From contig NC_088201.1 of NCBI RefSeq assembly GCF_037126465.1, positions 80,070,273 to 80,134,272 on the forward strand: a stretch of 64,000 nucleotides of DNA, given 5' to 3'. The notes under the pieces were generated by a model. The model worked only from the letters and a program-made list of their open reading frames with translations. It did not search any database and was not told the DNA's origin. This document shows, in pieces, positions 1 through 10,785 of the stretch. The position numbers were made by a program, and so were the translations under genes. This DNA is from Ornithodoros turicata. Its lineage: Eukaryota; Arthropoda; Arachnida; Ixodida; Argasidae. Positions within the stretch are counted from its first letter, which is position 1, and each line of letters starts with the position of its first letter.

Positions 1-1171
1 CGGGATTCCGGCATAATTTAATGTCCTGAAATCCCGGGCTTTCGCGAGGCTAAATTCCGGGATAATCAATTTTGACATTCTTGGTAGTCCGTGTGAAAAG
101 GAACTGGTGGTGTATTACCGATTTTTCGTTTCGAGCGTCCCTTTCCCGGAAAACAGCATTTGCAATCTGAAACCGAACCAACCTCGTCATTCACGACACA
201 TGACAAAGACGTTAGTTGCTCACTCATGTATACCACGCAAGCCATTCCCGAGAAAACACCTCACGTAGCACTAAAACCCCTACGCAATCAGAAGGAGTGT
301 TCCAATTTATAAGGCTACACAAAATATGGTGGAATCGCTCTGACTCTCTCAGCAGAATCCCTCTTTTTGTTCTTTTGGTCGTCATGAATACGCATAGTAG
401 GCCTATGTTGACTAGTAGTTGCAAAGACTAGTAGTTGCAATGTGAAAAAAGAATATGAAAACAGTGTTTTCAGAAGGCTAGTCTCGCTGTTCCAGTCAAA
501 ATTCTGTTACCGTGCATGAATAAAAGCGGAGGTGAGCAAAACGCGTCATCTCATGTATTCATACAGCCGACATTCTCCAGAATTCTCCAGAGGAAGATGT
601 TAAAAACGTAACTGCTTTTACGTGCCACGTAAGTATATAGAAGTGCTGAACGTCATGTCCTCTCGTGCACTGCTAACCGCGAGAAATACCTGGGAGGCAG
701 CCACGAGATATTCCGTACCAGACGACAGGAAGAGACGCGTTCCAACGCAAAGTCGATATTCCGGCACGGTGCGAGTGCTCAGTATAATACGCGGCGAAAC
801 CTTTGACCCGTTCAGGAGCTTTTTTTTTTTTTTCATTTTCTTCCACTAGAATGTTCCGTAGGGATGGCAGGAACGCGCGCTGTATCTATGCAGGTGGATA
901 CAGACTTGTTCGACATCCTGGGGATAGATGCATAAAATCCCGACCCGGAACCCCCTGATCCAAATTTATAAATCCCGAAATCCCAGGATTGTAAAAACGG
1001 CTCATGATTCCGAGCGTTACACCTGGGTACAGGGATCTGCATCCTGTCTTTCTATAGGGTACCGCGCCGACTAAATCGGAGCACCGGGCTACCGTTGCGA
1101 TCAACTCTGTTATTAGAAGTGTTTAGCATTCCGTTACCGGCAGCACAGTAGGCTACCGCGCCTATTGAAAT
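1..1171. other. Intergenic, possible degraded DNA-transposon ends
   Basis: No supported gene. Positions 1-60 and about 910-990 share GC-rich words of the type AAATCCCG and TCCCGGGATT in opposite orientation, as the two ends of a degraded DNA transposon would. I could not define exact termini or a target duplication. A T-run occurs at about 822-833. All open frames here are short, overlap on both strands and show no recognisable motif. Confidence 0.3.
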
Positions 1172-2748
1172 CAGGGTTGTTTGGATTTAATCAACATGGA
1201 TTTTATCCGGCGGATTTTTTTAAATTTTATCCACACAATTTTATCCAGATTTTTTAGAGATTTTCTCCTGATGTGATGTGAAGGACAATCTGCATTCAAC
1301 GTTACACGGAAAACCCCCGGTTTATTTTCTTGTAGTGTTGGCTAGCTGTTTCAAAAGTCGATGTTCGCGCAACATTAGCTTTTACCTTTTTTAACTTTGT
1401 AACTTTTTAGCTTAACTTTTTCCCGCTTTCCTCTACTTCTGCCCATTCGGGGAGACTTTCTTCCGCTTCCTGGAGGCACTGTAAGTGAAGTGAGCCGAAA
1501 CACGACAGCTAATCCAGGCGTATAGGATCCACACCATTCAACCACGCGTGCATGGAACTCCACTTTTTGGCAAAACAATAGAAACTGATACCAGTGACGG
1601 CCACTAACTACTTCTACAGTAGTTTAACTATAACTACTAACTATTTCACGATGGAGTAGTTAAAACTATTTCTTTAACTACTGCAATGTAGTTTAACTAC
1701 ATCTCTAACTACTTAACGTTGTCCATCAACACCAATCCCTTGTAGTGTTCTTGGACACCTAAATATGAATCACAAGCACTGATAGTGATACTTAAAATGT
1801 ACTATTGTGCCTACGTCGCTTAATTCACATACTGTCGTAAAATCCACTGCCTGTCTGTTGTATATTATGCGCTGACAAAACAGCTTGCTGCGGAAATATT
1901 TTATATGGAGTGAGAGCTTCCGCTATAAAGGTATGTACAACATACGACAGACCATGAACGAGATTTACACTCCTATGCTCCTTCGTCACAGATCAATGCG
2001 CCACGCACAAATATTGTGGTGGGTGCCGATTGCGCCACTGTGGACCGTAAAATATTTTCGCTTAGCCACGATGATCGGTGACATAGCCATCCTATAGGGT
2101 TATGTGCACACCAGCACGGTAACCAAGGTATTACGCAGGCCTCTACGATCGAAAAATACAAATCTTGCGGTGGGATTCTTTCTGTGCCTACGCGATAAAC
2201 TGATTTGCAGAATTATTTCACAGCAAATGAGGCTCTACTAGACAAGCATTAAGAGTGAAGGTTTAATACACATGCACGACACAATTGCTCTGCACCTCCG
2301 TTCTCATCAAACAAGTAGCTGAAAGTAAAACTCGGAAGCACAATCCTGCCATAAAGCTTGCGGCAAAATCGGAAGTAGTTGGCGCCTGCAGTAACCTAAC
2401 TACTGTAGTTAACTACTCGAAATAGTAGTTTAACTAGTAGTTGCCACTACATTTCTGCAAGTAGTTGACGACTACTTTTTAACTACAATCAGGTAGTTTA
2501 ACTAGTAGTTTAACTACATGTAGTTAACTACTGGACATCACTGATCTGATACAGTGTTGCTCGGATAGGCAGTTCCGTAAACAGAAAGTATGAGAGGTCA
2601 CACGAAATCAAGAACAGCAAAGCGCATTTGTTTTCACTGTGTCACATTTCTAGCCTTGTATATATTTTCCAAAAATATCCGGGTTTTATCTAAAAAAAGC
2701 CCACTAGAGAGGATCTTTTTAGAAATATCCGGATTTTATTCAACCCTG
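1172..2748. mobile_element. hAT-like non-autonomous element, outer member of a nest
   Basis: The left end reads CAGGGTTGTTTGGATTTAAT and the right end is its imperfect inverse (..GGATTTTATTCAACCCTG). Both ends carry repeated ATTTTATCC words just inside. The flanking octamers are ATTGAAAT (1164-1171) and ACTGAGAT (2749-2756), six of eight identical, which fits a decayed 8-bp duplication of hAT type. No transposase is visible inside, so the copy is non-autonomous. A second hAT-like element (1592-2543) sits within it. Confidence 0.6.
1592..2543. mobile_element. hAT-like MITE with TAGTTAACTA-rich ends
   Basis: The ends are CAGTGACGGCCACTAACTAC on the left and the inverse of CAGTGATGTCCAGTAGTTAA on the right. 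Each of the inner ~130 bp is packed with TAGTTAACTAC-type words that are almost self-complementary, in both orientations. The flanks ACTGATAC (left) and TCTGATAC (right, offset by one base) look like a decayed 8-bp duplication. No coding potential is visible. It is inserted inside the 1172-2748 element, so it is younger. Confidence 0.6.
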
Positions 2749-3386
2749 ACTGAGATAGAGATGCCTTTCGTTGTGCGGAGGACAGTACAACACTTGGCTT
2801 TCGTAGACCGCTACGCTGTTGTTGAAGGTATCGCTGGTTGGCATAATTTTATGCCAAGTACAAGTGCCAGTTAATGCATATATTGACATGACTAATGCGG
2901 TAATAACGCAATTAGAAACAAGTGGAAACCGCTATTTCGCAGTGGAACCAAATTTTTATTTTACTCGCGTGTCGCAAGAGCTGTAAAATGCAGCGCGAGA
3001 ATATCGCAAATATATCACGGCACAGTTGAATTAGCACTGGCCACGACGCAAAGGACGCGTCGCGCCTGTAATTCATCTAGATAGCGTGAGGTGTAACGTC
3101 GTTACGATAACTAGTAACTGTACCACCTTCTGTTTTTCGTTCGTGGTAGGCGTTAGGAAACCAATACGCACTCTCATTCATGCACGACTGGTACATTTTC
3201 AGTATCTTGTCCGTTATGTTTGGATGTTCCGTCGAATGGCAAGACAAAGTTGCGTTGCCCAATATATCTGCAATGGAAGATATCACACACAATGAGTATT
3301 TGTAACACAGCAGATTGCCCCGCGTTGACAGTTACTGCCATTATCGTAATGCACTCACATACACAAAACTTCTACGCGACTATTCG
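2749..3386. other. Intergenic, nothing recognised
   Basis: Unique-looking sequence with only short open frames that overlap on both strands. No splice-consistent exon, repeat or motif was recognised. Confidence 0.4.
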
Positions 3387-4064
3387 TACAGGTCCCGACA
3401 AAAGTTTACGGAACACGAGAGTGGTGTATTTTTTCCTCGGTACGACACCCTAGCGGCAAGCGGAAGCTGGCGAAATAAGGCCAGTTCACTGCCTCAGAGG
3501 GGTGGACGACTGCGCTCTTAGCGACACACAGCGGTAGTTTCGGTATAATTACTGTTGTATGTGCACGCGAAGTGAGTTGGATTTAACTGTTGTGCTCGTC
3601 AACAACTCGTGACTAACGTCAGTTGTTTATCAATCAATTATCAATGTCAGCGTCTATTGGTTATCAGTTCGTCACCCGTCGTCCATAATAAAGCAACTGT
3701 TTACAAGATATCTTTCTTTCTCTTGTCTACATAACATAGCTTTCCAATAAAAGCAATACGCCGTAAAGTGTTGCCACCGTGATTAATCCTTGTTATCACG
3801 ATGATAGCGGCGAGCTCCCTGTCTCAACAATCGTTGAATCACGTGTTGTTGGCGAGCACAACAGTAAAATCCAACTCACTTCGGGGGCATATGCAACAGT
3901 AATCATACCGAAACTACCGCTGTGTGTCGCAAAGAGCGCATTCGTCCACCCCTCTGAGGCATTGAACTGGCCTGATTTCGCCAGCTTCCGCTTGCCGCTA
4001 GGGTGTCGTACTGAGGAGAAAATACACCGTTGGCGTGTTCCGTAAACTTTTGTCGGGACCTGTA
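3387..4064. mobile_element. Foldback MITE with long terminal inverted repeats
   Basis: The sequence from 3387 (TACAGGTCCCGACAAAAGTT) reappears inverted and ends at 4064. The arms run about 220-230 bp with scattered mismatches (3387-3620 against 3830-4064) and include inverted copies of the GTGTGTCGC and CTGAGGGGTGG-type words. The boundaries read CG-TACAGG..CCTGTA-CC, consistent with a TA target as in Tc1/mariner-type MITEs. No protein is encoded. Confidence 0.7.
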
Positions 4065-4292
4065 CCACGACCTACTACTATACTAGAGACCTGGAGCGGA
4101 TTACTGGCCACTTGTCGGTGCGTAGCGTAGCGTCGTCTCCAAAGTAACGCGTGCTGCACGTGACCCGCTTCGTCGTGAGAAGGAAGAAGTGACCTTACTC
4201 GCAGCCTGCCACCATCGCCGGGTGTGTGGCGTTCGTAGCCATTGGGCGAGGAGGTCAGCCGACGCAAAACGCTGCGATGTTCGTCGTTGAAA

Positions 4293-4436
4293 ATGGCGCT
4301 TGTGTACGGGTTTCTAGAAGACCAAGTAGCCACTTCAGTGCAGTCAACGAGGACATTTCGTGCTCACAAGGATGTCTTCACGTCGTTGTCGGAAGAGCAG
4401 TTTGTTTCCTTCTTCCGACTGTCCAAAGCCTCGTGT
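4293..4436 (+). pseudogene. PIF/Harbinger (HARBI1-like) nuclease, N-terminal fragment
   Basis: From the ATG at 4293 the frame reads through FRAHKDVFTSLSEEQFVSFF and RLSKAS. This matches the usual start of Harbinger-type nucleases, where a short basic lead is followed by DxFxxLSxEEFxxxFRLSK. The match then ends and no catalytic DDE region is seen downstream, so this is a fragment or a first exon whose continuation is lost. Harbinger elements normally pair such a nuclease with a Myb/MADF protein, and a MADF-like fragment lies at 7111. Assignment is by motif memory only. Confidence 0.5.
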
Positions 4437-6074
4437 ATACACATACAGGATGTATATGGAAACATTGACATGACATCGAGTGTTCCCCATATAGGGAATG
4501 TTATATACCCGCATTAGCTGAGTTCGTGTGTATGTAACCCACCATTGTGAAATTAACCCTGTCTTGCACAAGCATGACATTTCTTTATTTATGAAATATT
4601 TGGACACAGCAGTAAAAAAAAACTAGCAATACTAGCGCTATTCATTTGTATGCATTTTCTGCAGAAGCTTGTGCGCAAAATATTGTGATATTGGAGCCAG
4701 TGCCTGCGGGAATGAGCCAGCACATATTTTATTATCCGTATTGTTAGTAACTCTTTCATTGGGCATACTTGGCATAGGCGATCAATGCTTCCTGCGGTCC
4801 ACCGTTGTTGTTCCACGATTCCCCTTCGTTCTTCAAGGTGTTGGTGGACATTGATGGTGGCACCTGCCTCCTCCTCCGTCGACATCTGCCTCCGCTCTGC
4901 ACATTTTGAGCTTGGCTGCTTGTTGTAGCCGGCAACTCTCTGGAAGCCCCAGCAGGCTGTGTAGTCGTGAGCTGTTACCCGAATCACTGCTTAGTTTAGT
5001 TGTAGAACTAAAAAGGAGGACGAGATCACTCGACAAGCTCAGCAAGCACACCGTAAGTCCACCAAATAACTTTATCCTCGTCAGTATAGCAATCTTCCAC
5101 GCGCCGTATAGTGCACAGATCACCGTCCTCGTCTTCTACGAATGTGATGCTAAAATAAAATACGAAACTAATTCTCAACACATGTGTAGAGTGAAAAGAA
5201 AAAGAGACACCTCCGAGCGCCGAAGGATCCCCTTCGAGCCAGCGACGGCAGCAGACGATACCGCACTGCATTTGCATTGGCTGATTCGTGTATTACGTGC
5301 TCATCTAGCGAAGTATGTGCAAGAAGGTTTCTTTCCACGCGGTAACAAAATTTATACTTGTTAGACAAAGTAAGTTAATGTCGTCAAATTTAGGCTTTTT
5401 GCTTGACAGACTTGAGTCTGCCACCGAGAGTAGCGTCATTGCTCCTCGCGCCGGCGAGGCTCGCCTATCCAGCGGACGACGGTGGCCTTACTGACCACTT
5501 CAGATCGTGCGTCGGCAGCGCGCGCTTGCCCGACGGTGGGCGTTGCCACGTTAGGCCGACGCACCGATGCAATGGCCAGTAATCCGCCCCTGGACATCCG
5601 CAAAGCTCCCAGCGCTGAGGTAGTAGTTCTGGCAATCGCCGCTTGGCTATGGGATTTGGCGCTAGTTCGCACTATTCGTTTATACGTGACTTGCCGAATC
5701 CGCGGCAAAGCATGGTGGGCTGAACTGACAACGACGACGAAGGAGTGAGAGAGAGAATAGCGCGTGCTTAGCAACAGCTTGGTAGCACGAAAGACGGTGG
5801 CAAGGGCGACAGCAATATTCCCTCTCCCCAATAATGCTATGTGGCGCTGCAGCGGCCACTACCGTAACTATCCCACGACCCGGCTCTCCAATAGGCGATT
5901 GCCAGTTGTCCAGGTCTCTAGTATAGAGTAGGTCGTGATTCGTACACCAGTCGAGCCGGTTTGCCGCTTTTGGATCACGTATAAACGAATAATAAATAGT
6001 TGAATGTTTTTTTTTTAAATTCATTGTTAGCGCCACGAAGCAACTGTGGCTATGAGCGGCGTACAGACGTGGAT
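4437..6074. other. Intergenic, no supported gene
   Basis: Contains a CpG-rich stretch (about 5430-5900) with long but mutually overlapping open frames on both strands and no recognised domain. A 152-codon plus-strand frame (4906-5364) has no domain and no codon pattern I trust. Confidence 0.3.
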
Positions 6075-6292
6075 AGATGGAGAGAGGAGAGCAGGAAGGA
6101 GTGGGGGACAGGGGTGTTAGTACGCGTCCTAGGCCGACCTCAGGGGAACTGTGCCTACATTCCTCTGGAAAGTCTTCGGAAAACCCAGAGAAAACCTCAG
6201 ACAGCACAGCCGGTGACAGGATTCGAACCCGTGTCACCTCCCAGTCTCTGCGTGGAAAGCGATCATCTTAACCACTATGCCACGGGAGCTGG
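6075..6292 (-). repeat. tRNA-derived SINE, minus strand
   Basis: Read on the minus strand from 6292, a tRNA-like head shows an A-box-like TGGCATAGTGGTTAAG and a B-box GGTTCGAATCC. It is followed by a body with GTTTTCTCTGGGTTTTCCG and GGCACAGTTCCCCTGAGG. A related copy on the plus strand lies at 20403-20590. Tick genomes are known to carry tRNA-derived SINEs (for example Ruka); family membership needs an alignment. Confidence 0.7.
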
Positions 6293-7110
6293 TTGTTGAA
6301 TGTATTTCTGGCACAAGACATACCGGAAGGACTGCGTCGTGTGGCCCTTTAACCCTCTGCGTTTTTAGCAGGTATTTCCAGTACAAAGTCTACGCCACAA
6401 CAATGGCTCAACTTTCTCCCTTCGTTGTGCACGTGCATATACTTTTTTTAATTTTTCCATCCGTTCTAAATGGTGAACCCGTTAGGCTTCATCTTCGCCA
6501 CGATTGGATTGATGCACTAGCATAACATCGTCCACGCGATTAGTCGTGACGTTGCCCGCCTTGCGATGCCAACTACAGCAAGCAGTTACTCCACCTAGTG
6601 ATGATTGGGCCTAGGTGACCACCTAGTGTTGATTGGCTAAACCGTTGGCTGCGTTAAACCAAAGGCCAGAGTAAAATTGATTTCTTTCGTACGCTATGCC
6701 CTTTTGTGAGGAACCTTCTTAAAGCTGAAATTTGCCACAGCGCGTTCGCTTTCTGCATTGGTGTGCCCATAAGCAGACTAATTTTACTCTAGCAGCAGTC
6801 CAAATGCTGGTAGAGGCCAGCCGCATGGAGCATTTTTACCAACTCAATGCCAGCAGAGGGGGGGGGGGGGGTGTCGAGGTAGCTTGCCGTTGTTGGCCGC
6901 ACAGCAGAACATGAACGGAACGCCGACGTTCCTCCAATACTCCTCCGACTTAGCCACCAATGGGCGCTCGAACGATATTTCGGCTGAGGATAGCATGTCG
7001 CAGCTCGACTGAATCGTACAAGCTAATGAAAAACGCTGCCACTACCAGAAGCACGCGCCGACGTGATCACGTTTGTTTTCCCACTACATCCTCCTTTCCA
7101 TTCGTGCGCA
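6293..7110. other. Intergenic
   Basis: No gene supported. A G-run occurs at about 6858-6870 and an octamer-like ACCACCTAGTG motif is repeated at about 6590 and 6620. Confidence 0.35.
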
Positions 7111-7209
7111 ATGACCCGGGAAAATACAAAGATGGGGCGCCACACGGACTTGGACGAGGATATTTTGATTGGAAAGGTAACAAAAAGACCACCTCTTTGG
7201 AAGGTTAGA
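7111..7209 (+). pseudogene. MADF-like domain N-terminal fragment
   Basis: From the ATG at 7111 the frame contains DLDEDILIGKVTKRPPLWK. This resembles the first helix of MADF domains (acidic start, LI..V..RP.LW), the DNA-binding module found in Harbinger-associated proteins and many arthropod regulators. The rest of the ~80-residue domain is missing and a stop follows a few dozen codons later. Either it is one exon whose partner was not found or a transposon fragment; the nearby Harbinger nuclease piece favours the latter. Confidence 0.35.
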
Positions 7210-7444
7210 CTCGACGAATTATGGATATGTCTGCAGCTTAAAATGTCCGCTTTGGCAAGAGCTGGCAATATGCATGCAAGGCGAAGGTGATATAATCGGC
7301 GCGTCCGAAACTTTGCGGCGCATGGCAATGCAACACGGAATCGCAATGGCCTTCACGACGCGTCAGACGTCGAAACTTCCGTGAGAAAATAATACCTAAT
7401 ACAGTCTCCGCATTGGTTTAATAAGCATATATGCTATTAGAAAG

Positions 7445-7580
7445 ACTCAGAACTCCGAAAATCGCTGGAGAGGCGTGTTAGCTTAGCTCAATTGGTAGAG
7501 CCCTGGAACGGTAATCCAGAAGATGTGGGTTCGATCCCTACAGCTGGCTAACCTTTTCAGTGACTTTCATCTTTCATCGT
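7445..7580 (+). repeat. tRNA-like SINE copy 1 (tRNA part 7477-7552)
   Basis: The segment 7477-7552 folds as a cloverleaf: a 7-bp acceptor (GTTAGCT with GGCTAAC), D arm TAGCTCAATTGGTAGAGCC, anticodon stem CTGGA/TCCAG and T arm with GTGGGTTCGATCCCTAC. The loop has C at position 33 instead of the invariant U, and the flanks (GCTGGAGAGGC before, CTTTTCAGTGACTTTCATC after) are shared with the copies at 7813 and 17303. I read it as a SINE head and not as a functional tRNA gene. Confidence 0.75.
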
Positions 7581-7769
7581 TGATTTCTTAGGCATTTTGA
7601 GGCTTTGTTTGTATCTGTCCCTTCTATGTTGTTCCAGCCTCAGAACAACAGTTTCTCTCTTGTTCAACAGGTGCCGCTTGCGTCGATTTCCGTCGTATGA
7701 ATGTGTGTATGAGTGAGCAAAAAATGGAAGAGTGAAAGGAGGGTGAATGAGAGTGAGTGGCTGGTTTGT

Positions 7770-7915
7770 CGTCCCTTCAGATGACGCACCCCGAAAGTCG
7801 CTGGAGAGGCGTGTTAGCTTAGCTCGATTGATAGACCCCTGGACCGGTAATCCAGAAGATGTGGGTTCGATCCCTACAGCTGGCTAGCCTTTTCAGTGAC
7901 TTTCATCTTTCATCG
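7770..7915 (+). repeat. tRNA-like SINE copy 2 (tRNA part 7813-7888)
   Basis: Near-identical to copy 1, with the same 5' flank (AAAGTCGCTGGAGAGGC) and 3' flank (CTTTTCAGTGACTTTCATC). Between the copies (7580-7770) lies a segment containing TTGAGGCTTTGTTTGTAT and CCAGCCTCAGAAC that recurs at about 17200-17270, 43320-43400 and 49050-49110, so it belongs to a dispersed repeat. Confidence 0.75.
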
Positions 7916-7917
7916 TA

Positions 7918-8300
7918 GTAATCGTAGTTGAGCATACCATGAAATGCAACATATTTATACTTTTACTCTATTTACCCTGAACAAAAATTACTTCCCTTCA
8001 ACTTCAGAACATCGGGAACCTCACAATGCCTTTGATGCTGCAGCCACCTAGGGACAGCTTGGCATCATCTGGGAGAGTGCCGTCAGTATAGAAAAACTGA
8101 GTTATAGTACATTTTTACATCTGTTTTTGTATTTGGTGTCTTGAGCACAATGCTTATGTCAACATGCTAGTGATTGTGTTCCAAATAGTAGTCGGAGCTG
8201 AGTATACCATGGAATGCTACATATTTGTGCTTTTATTCTATTTGCCTTGATCACTTTTTACTTCTCTCCTGTTATATAACAACTGGAAACCTCACGATGT
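7918..8300. repeat. Diverged direct repeat, ~270-bp period
   Basis: The stretch beginning TTGAGCATACCATGAAATGC (7927) recurs as CTGAGTATACCATGGAATGC at 8197. Both continue with a CATATTT.T.CTTTTA.TCTATTT.CC core and GGGAACCTCAC-like words. The second copy is interrupted by the LINE at 8301-9542 and resumes at 9543 with GGCTGTCCCTAGG / GTGCCGTC words comparable to 8040-8080. Confidence 0.5.
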
Positions 8301-8337
8301 GAGGTTTCTCTATTATTATTATTATAACCCTATTATT

Positions 8338-9252
8338 CCTCATTTACATTAATGACCTTCCATCTGGATTGACATCTCGTATTTGCCTATTTGCTGATGA
8401 TTGCGTCATTTATCGTTATGTATAAAGTTCGTCAGAACAAATTGCACTCCAACATGACCTTCATAAGATCGCTTCTTGGTGCTCGTCATGGCAGTTACCT
8501 ATTAACGCCGATAAATGTAAATCAAGGTCGTTCACGCGGTCCACCCCCACAATATTTCAGTACTCTTGTGGTTCGTCTCTGCTTGAACACGTTACCTCAT
8601 ATAAATACCTCGGGATTCATCTAAGTTGCAAGCTTTCTTGGTCACATCACATCTCTCAGACTATAGCTTCCGCTAATCGAACCTTGGGATTCCTTCGGCG
8701 GACTCTGAGACTGGCCCCAGTGTCGGTGAAAAAGTTAGCCTATACGGCATTCGTGAGGCCAAAGCTTGAATATACCGCGGCGATATGGGACCCTCATCAG
8801 GCGTACCTCATAGACTCTTTGGAGAAGGTTCAAAACCGGGACGCCCGGTTCATAGCCTGTGACTATCGTCCCAACAGCAGTGTCGCTGCGATAAAATTGA
8901 AGCTCGGTTGAACCACATTGACCCTTCGTCGTAGGATTTCTGCCCTGCTACTTTTTCACAAAACCTTCCACAATAGCTTCCTCTACTCCTCTATACTGCT
9001 GCCCCCTAGCCATATATCTCATCGTGTGGATCATGCGTTTAAGGTTAGAGAATACCGATGTAATACTCAGCGTTTTCCCGAGTCTTGTGTTCCGCGAACT
9101 TCACGTTGGTGGAACGACCTTCCTCATGACATTGCTACAATTAGTGATCATTTGACTTTTAAGCAAGCAATCCACGATTTATTCTGCTCGCCCTATTTAA
9201 TCCTCTTCTTACTAATAACTTTTTGCGCTTTGCTGTTCGTGCCTTGTGACCT
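8338..9252 (+). pseudogene. LINE reverse transcriptase, C-terminal remnant
   Basis: The frame opens inside the RT domain with INDLPSGLTSRICLFADDCV, where FADD is motif C of the catalytic palm. It continues with YLGIHLSCKLSW, LRRTLRLAPVSVKKLAYTAF, YTAAIWDPHQ and ARFIACDYRP, all typical of CR1/Jockey-group C-termini. Stop codons occur just after FADDC..YRYV and after KLKLG, with at least one frame change in between, so it is not translatable. The tail matches LFHKTFHNSF and RWWNDLPHD. Confidence 0.8.
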
Positions 9253-9380
9253 CATGACATTGCTACAATTAGTGATCATTTGACTTTTAAGCAAGCAATC
9301 CACGATTTATTCTGCTCGCCCTATTTAATCCTCTTCTTACTAATAACTTTTTGCGCTTTGCTGTTCGTGCCTTGTGACCT
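9125..9380 (+). repeat. Exact-looking 128-bp tandem duplication in the LINE 3' end
   Basis: The unit starting CATGACATTGCTACAATTAG at 9125 recurs at 9253 with the same internal sequence up to CCTTGTGACCT at 9380. The period of 128 is not a multiple of three, so the duplication shifts the frame. The lack of visible divergence suggests the duplication is recent relative to the insertion. Confidence 0.85.
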
Positions 9381-9552
9381 GTACAGATATTTTTGCCCAT
9401 TGTATTTTATGGGATGTATCACGTGCTTGACTCTTTCTTATGTTCATTTGCCTCCTTTTTTCTGTTATGTTCCACTCCGTCATGTTGTACCCGCTCTGCG
9501 GGCCTTTGACGTACATACAATAAATATGTCTGCATGATGCTTCTCACGATGT

Positions 9553-10121
9553 CTCTGCACGATGCCAGGCTGTCCCTAGGTACGGCCTGGCATCTGCTGA
9601 AACAGTGCCGTCGATCATTGAGTCATTTTACCAAACACGTGACGACGCCTCTGTGCTCTCAGATTTCCTGTTCCTCGGTGGTTCAGGCCACCCTTAGCCA
9701 TCCTCAACATCACACTCAGTACTGCCCTCCTAAGCAGAGTTCCCACCGGCGTCCCATACCGTCCATCCTAGTGTTTCCCCATTTCTACCAGATCCTTCTA
9801 TCCCAGACCCTCCGCCCCACCACACTGCAGCACAGCCCACGTTAACCATACCAACATCTAGCGTAGCCCCTCCATGCACCTCTAGCAGAGGCCCTGCTCA
9901 GAGTGGCCGAAAGCAGAGGCGAAGAAATCATGATAATGAGGTGGCCGATGCTTACCTTTCTTTGATCAACCAATCTGCAGCGCAAACATGCACAAGGACC
10001 TCCAAGGTGCGATGTGAATCATAGCCTGCTGACAGACCCGGCCTTCAAATACCCAGTTAATAATAATAATAAGAATCGGTTGTGGCCTATTTTAGGCTGG
10101 TCTATGGTATTGTGTGCTCAC
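9553..10121. other. Intergenic repeat remnant
   Basis: Continuation of the pre-insertion repeat (see 7918) followed by C-rich sequence with a 103-codon frame (9534-9845) that has no recognisable domain. A short AAT microsatellite lies at about 10058-10070. Confidence 0.3.
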
Positions 10122-10560
10122 CATAAGTGGCCCTTGGCCGCCGCTCCACCATGACAACCTCAACGTGGAAATTCTGCTCTATATGGTTGCAACACTTCAG
10201 TTCCGTTCCGTTCGCACTCAGCTCAGGCCAGTCGGCGCTCCACTGGAGCAGTTGGGTTGGCAAACATTGCTCCATACAGTTCCCGCCTTACGCCATAGAT
10301 AAATATAGGCCCAGGTATTCTACTTTTTTTTTCAACAGAATAGTCTCTAAATGATGTATGGGAGACGCGGTGGTCTTTGTCCAACTCATTTAGCGGTCTA
10401 AGGCGGGAACCGCATGGAGCCATTGCAAACCGAACCCCGCCAGCGTAGCGCCGGGTGGTCTGAGCTCAGTGTAAACGGAACGAGACCAAAGTGTTGCAAC
10501 CACATAGACTAGAATGTCCACGCTGTGGTTGGCAAGGTGAACCTTCGGCCAAGGGCTTAA
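10122..10560. mobile_element. Foldback element, ~160-bp inverted arms
   Basis: The sequence 10125-10290 (GGCCCTTGGCC, CAACCTCAACGTGG, ATATGGTTGCAACACTT, CATTGCTCCATACAG) reappears inverted at about 10395-10555 with point differences. The spacer of about 100 bp contains a T-run. The arm sequence around AAGCC.TTG.CCGAAGGTTC also occurs at 11660-11705, so this is a multi-copy repeat. Confidence 0.6.
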
Positions 10561-10785
10561 TTCCGATTGTTGGCAGGCGACGTAGAAATATGTTTCTTCG
10601 TAAACTCTTGTTTGCATATTGTTAAGTATCACTAATAATATTTTTAGCCAGTTTTTGCTAGGCATTTTTTGTTACTTTAGATTTTTCACTAGAGTTTTTA
10701 AAGCAACAGTTTTAATTAAAAATCATGCCCAAGTCCGCGCCATCTTCGTATTTTCCGAGGTGGCAGAAGAGAGCGAAGAACCACA

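Larger units (their letters stand above)
8301..9542 (+). mobile_element. 5'-truncated non-LTR retrotransposon (CR1/L2/Jockey-type)
   Basis: A truncated LINE flanked by a perfect 10-bp target-site duplication, CTCACGATGT (8291-8300 and 9543-9552). It contains the C-terminal part of a reverse transcriptase and the typical C-terminal extension. The 3' end has an AATAAATATG-type sequence. It is the same broad family as the LINEs at 24527-30290 and 45594-46619 (shared YLGIHLS, LGYIRR, LxxWDPHQ-type motifs). Confidence 0.8.

Noticed and set aside
5436..5831. 131-codon minus-strand frame
   Set aside because: CpG-rich sequence with equally long frames on the other strand and no domain.
7477..7552. 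Functional tRNA gene
   Set aside because: Foldable, but C33 and identical non-tRNA flanks in three copies mark it as a SINE head.
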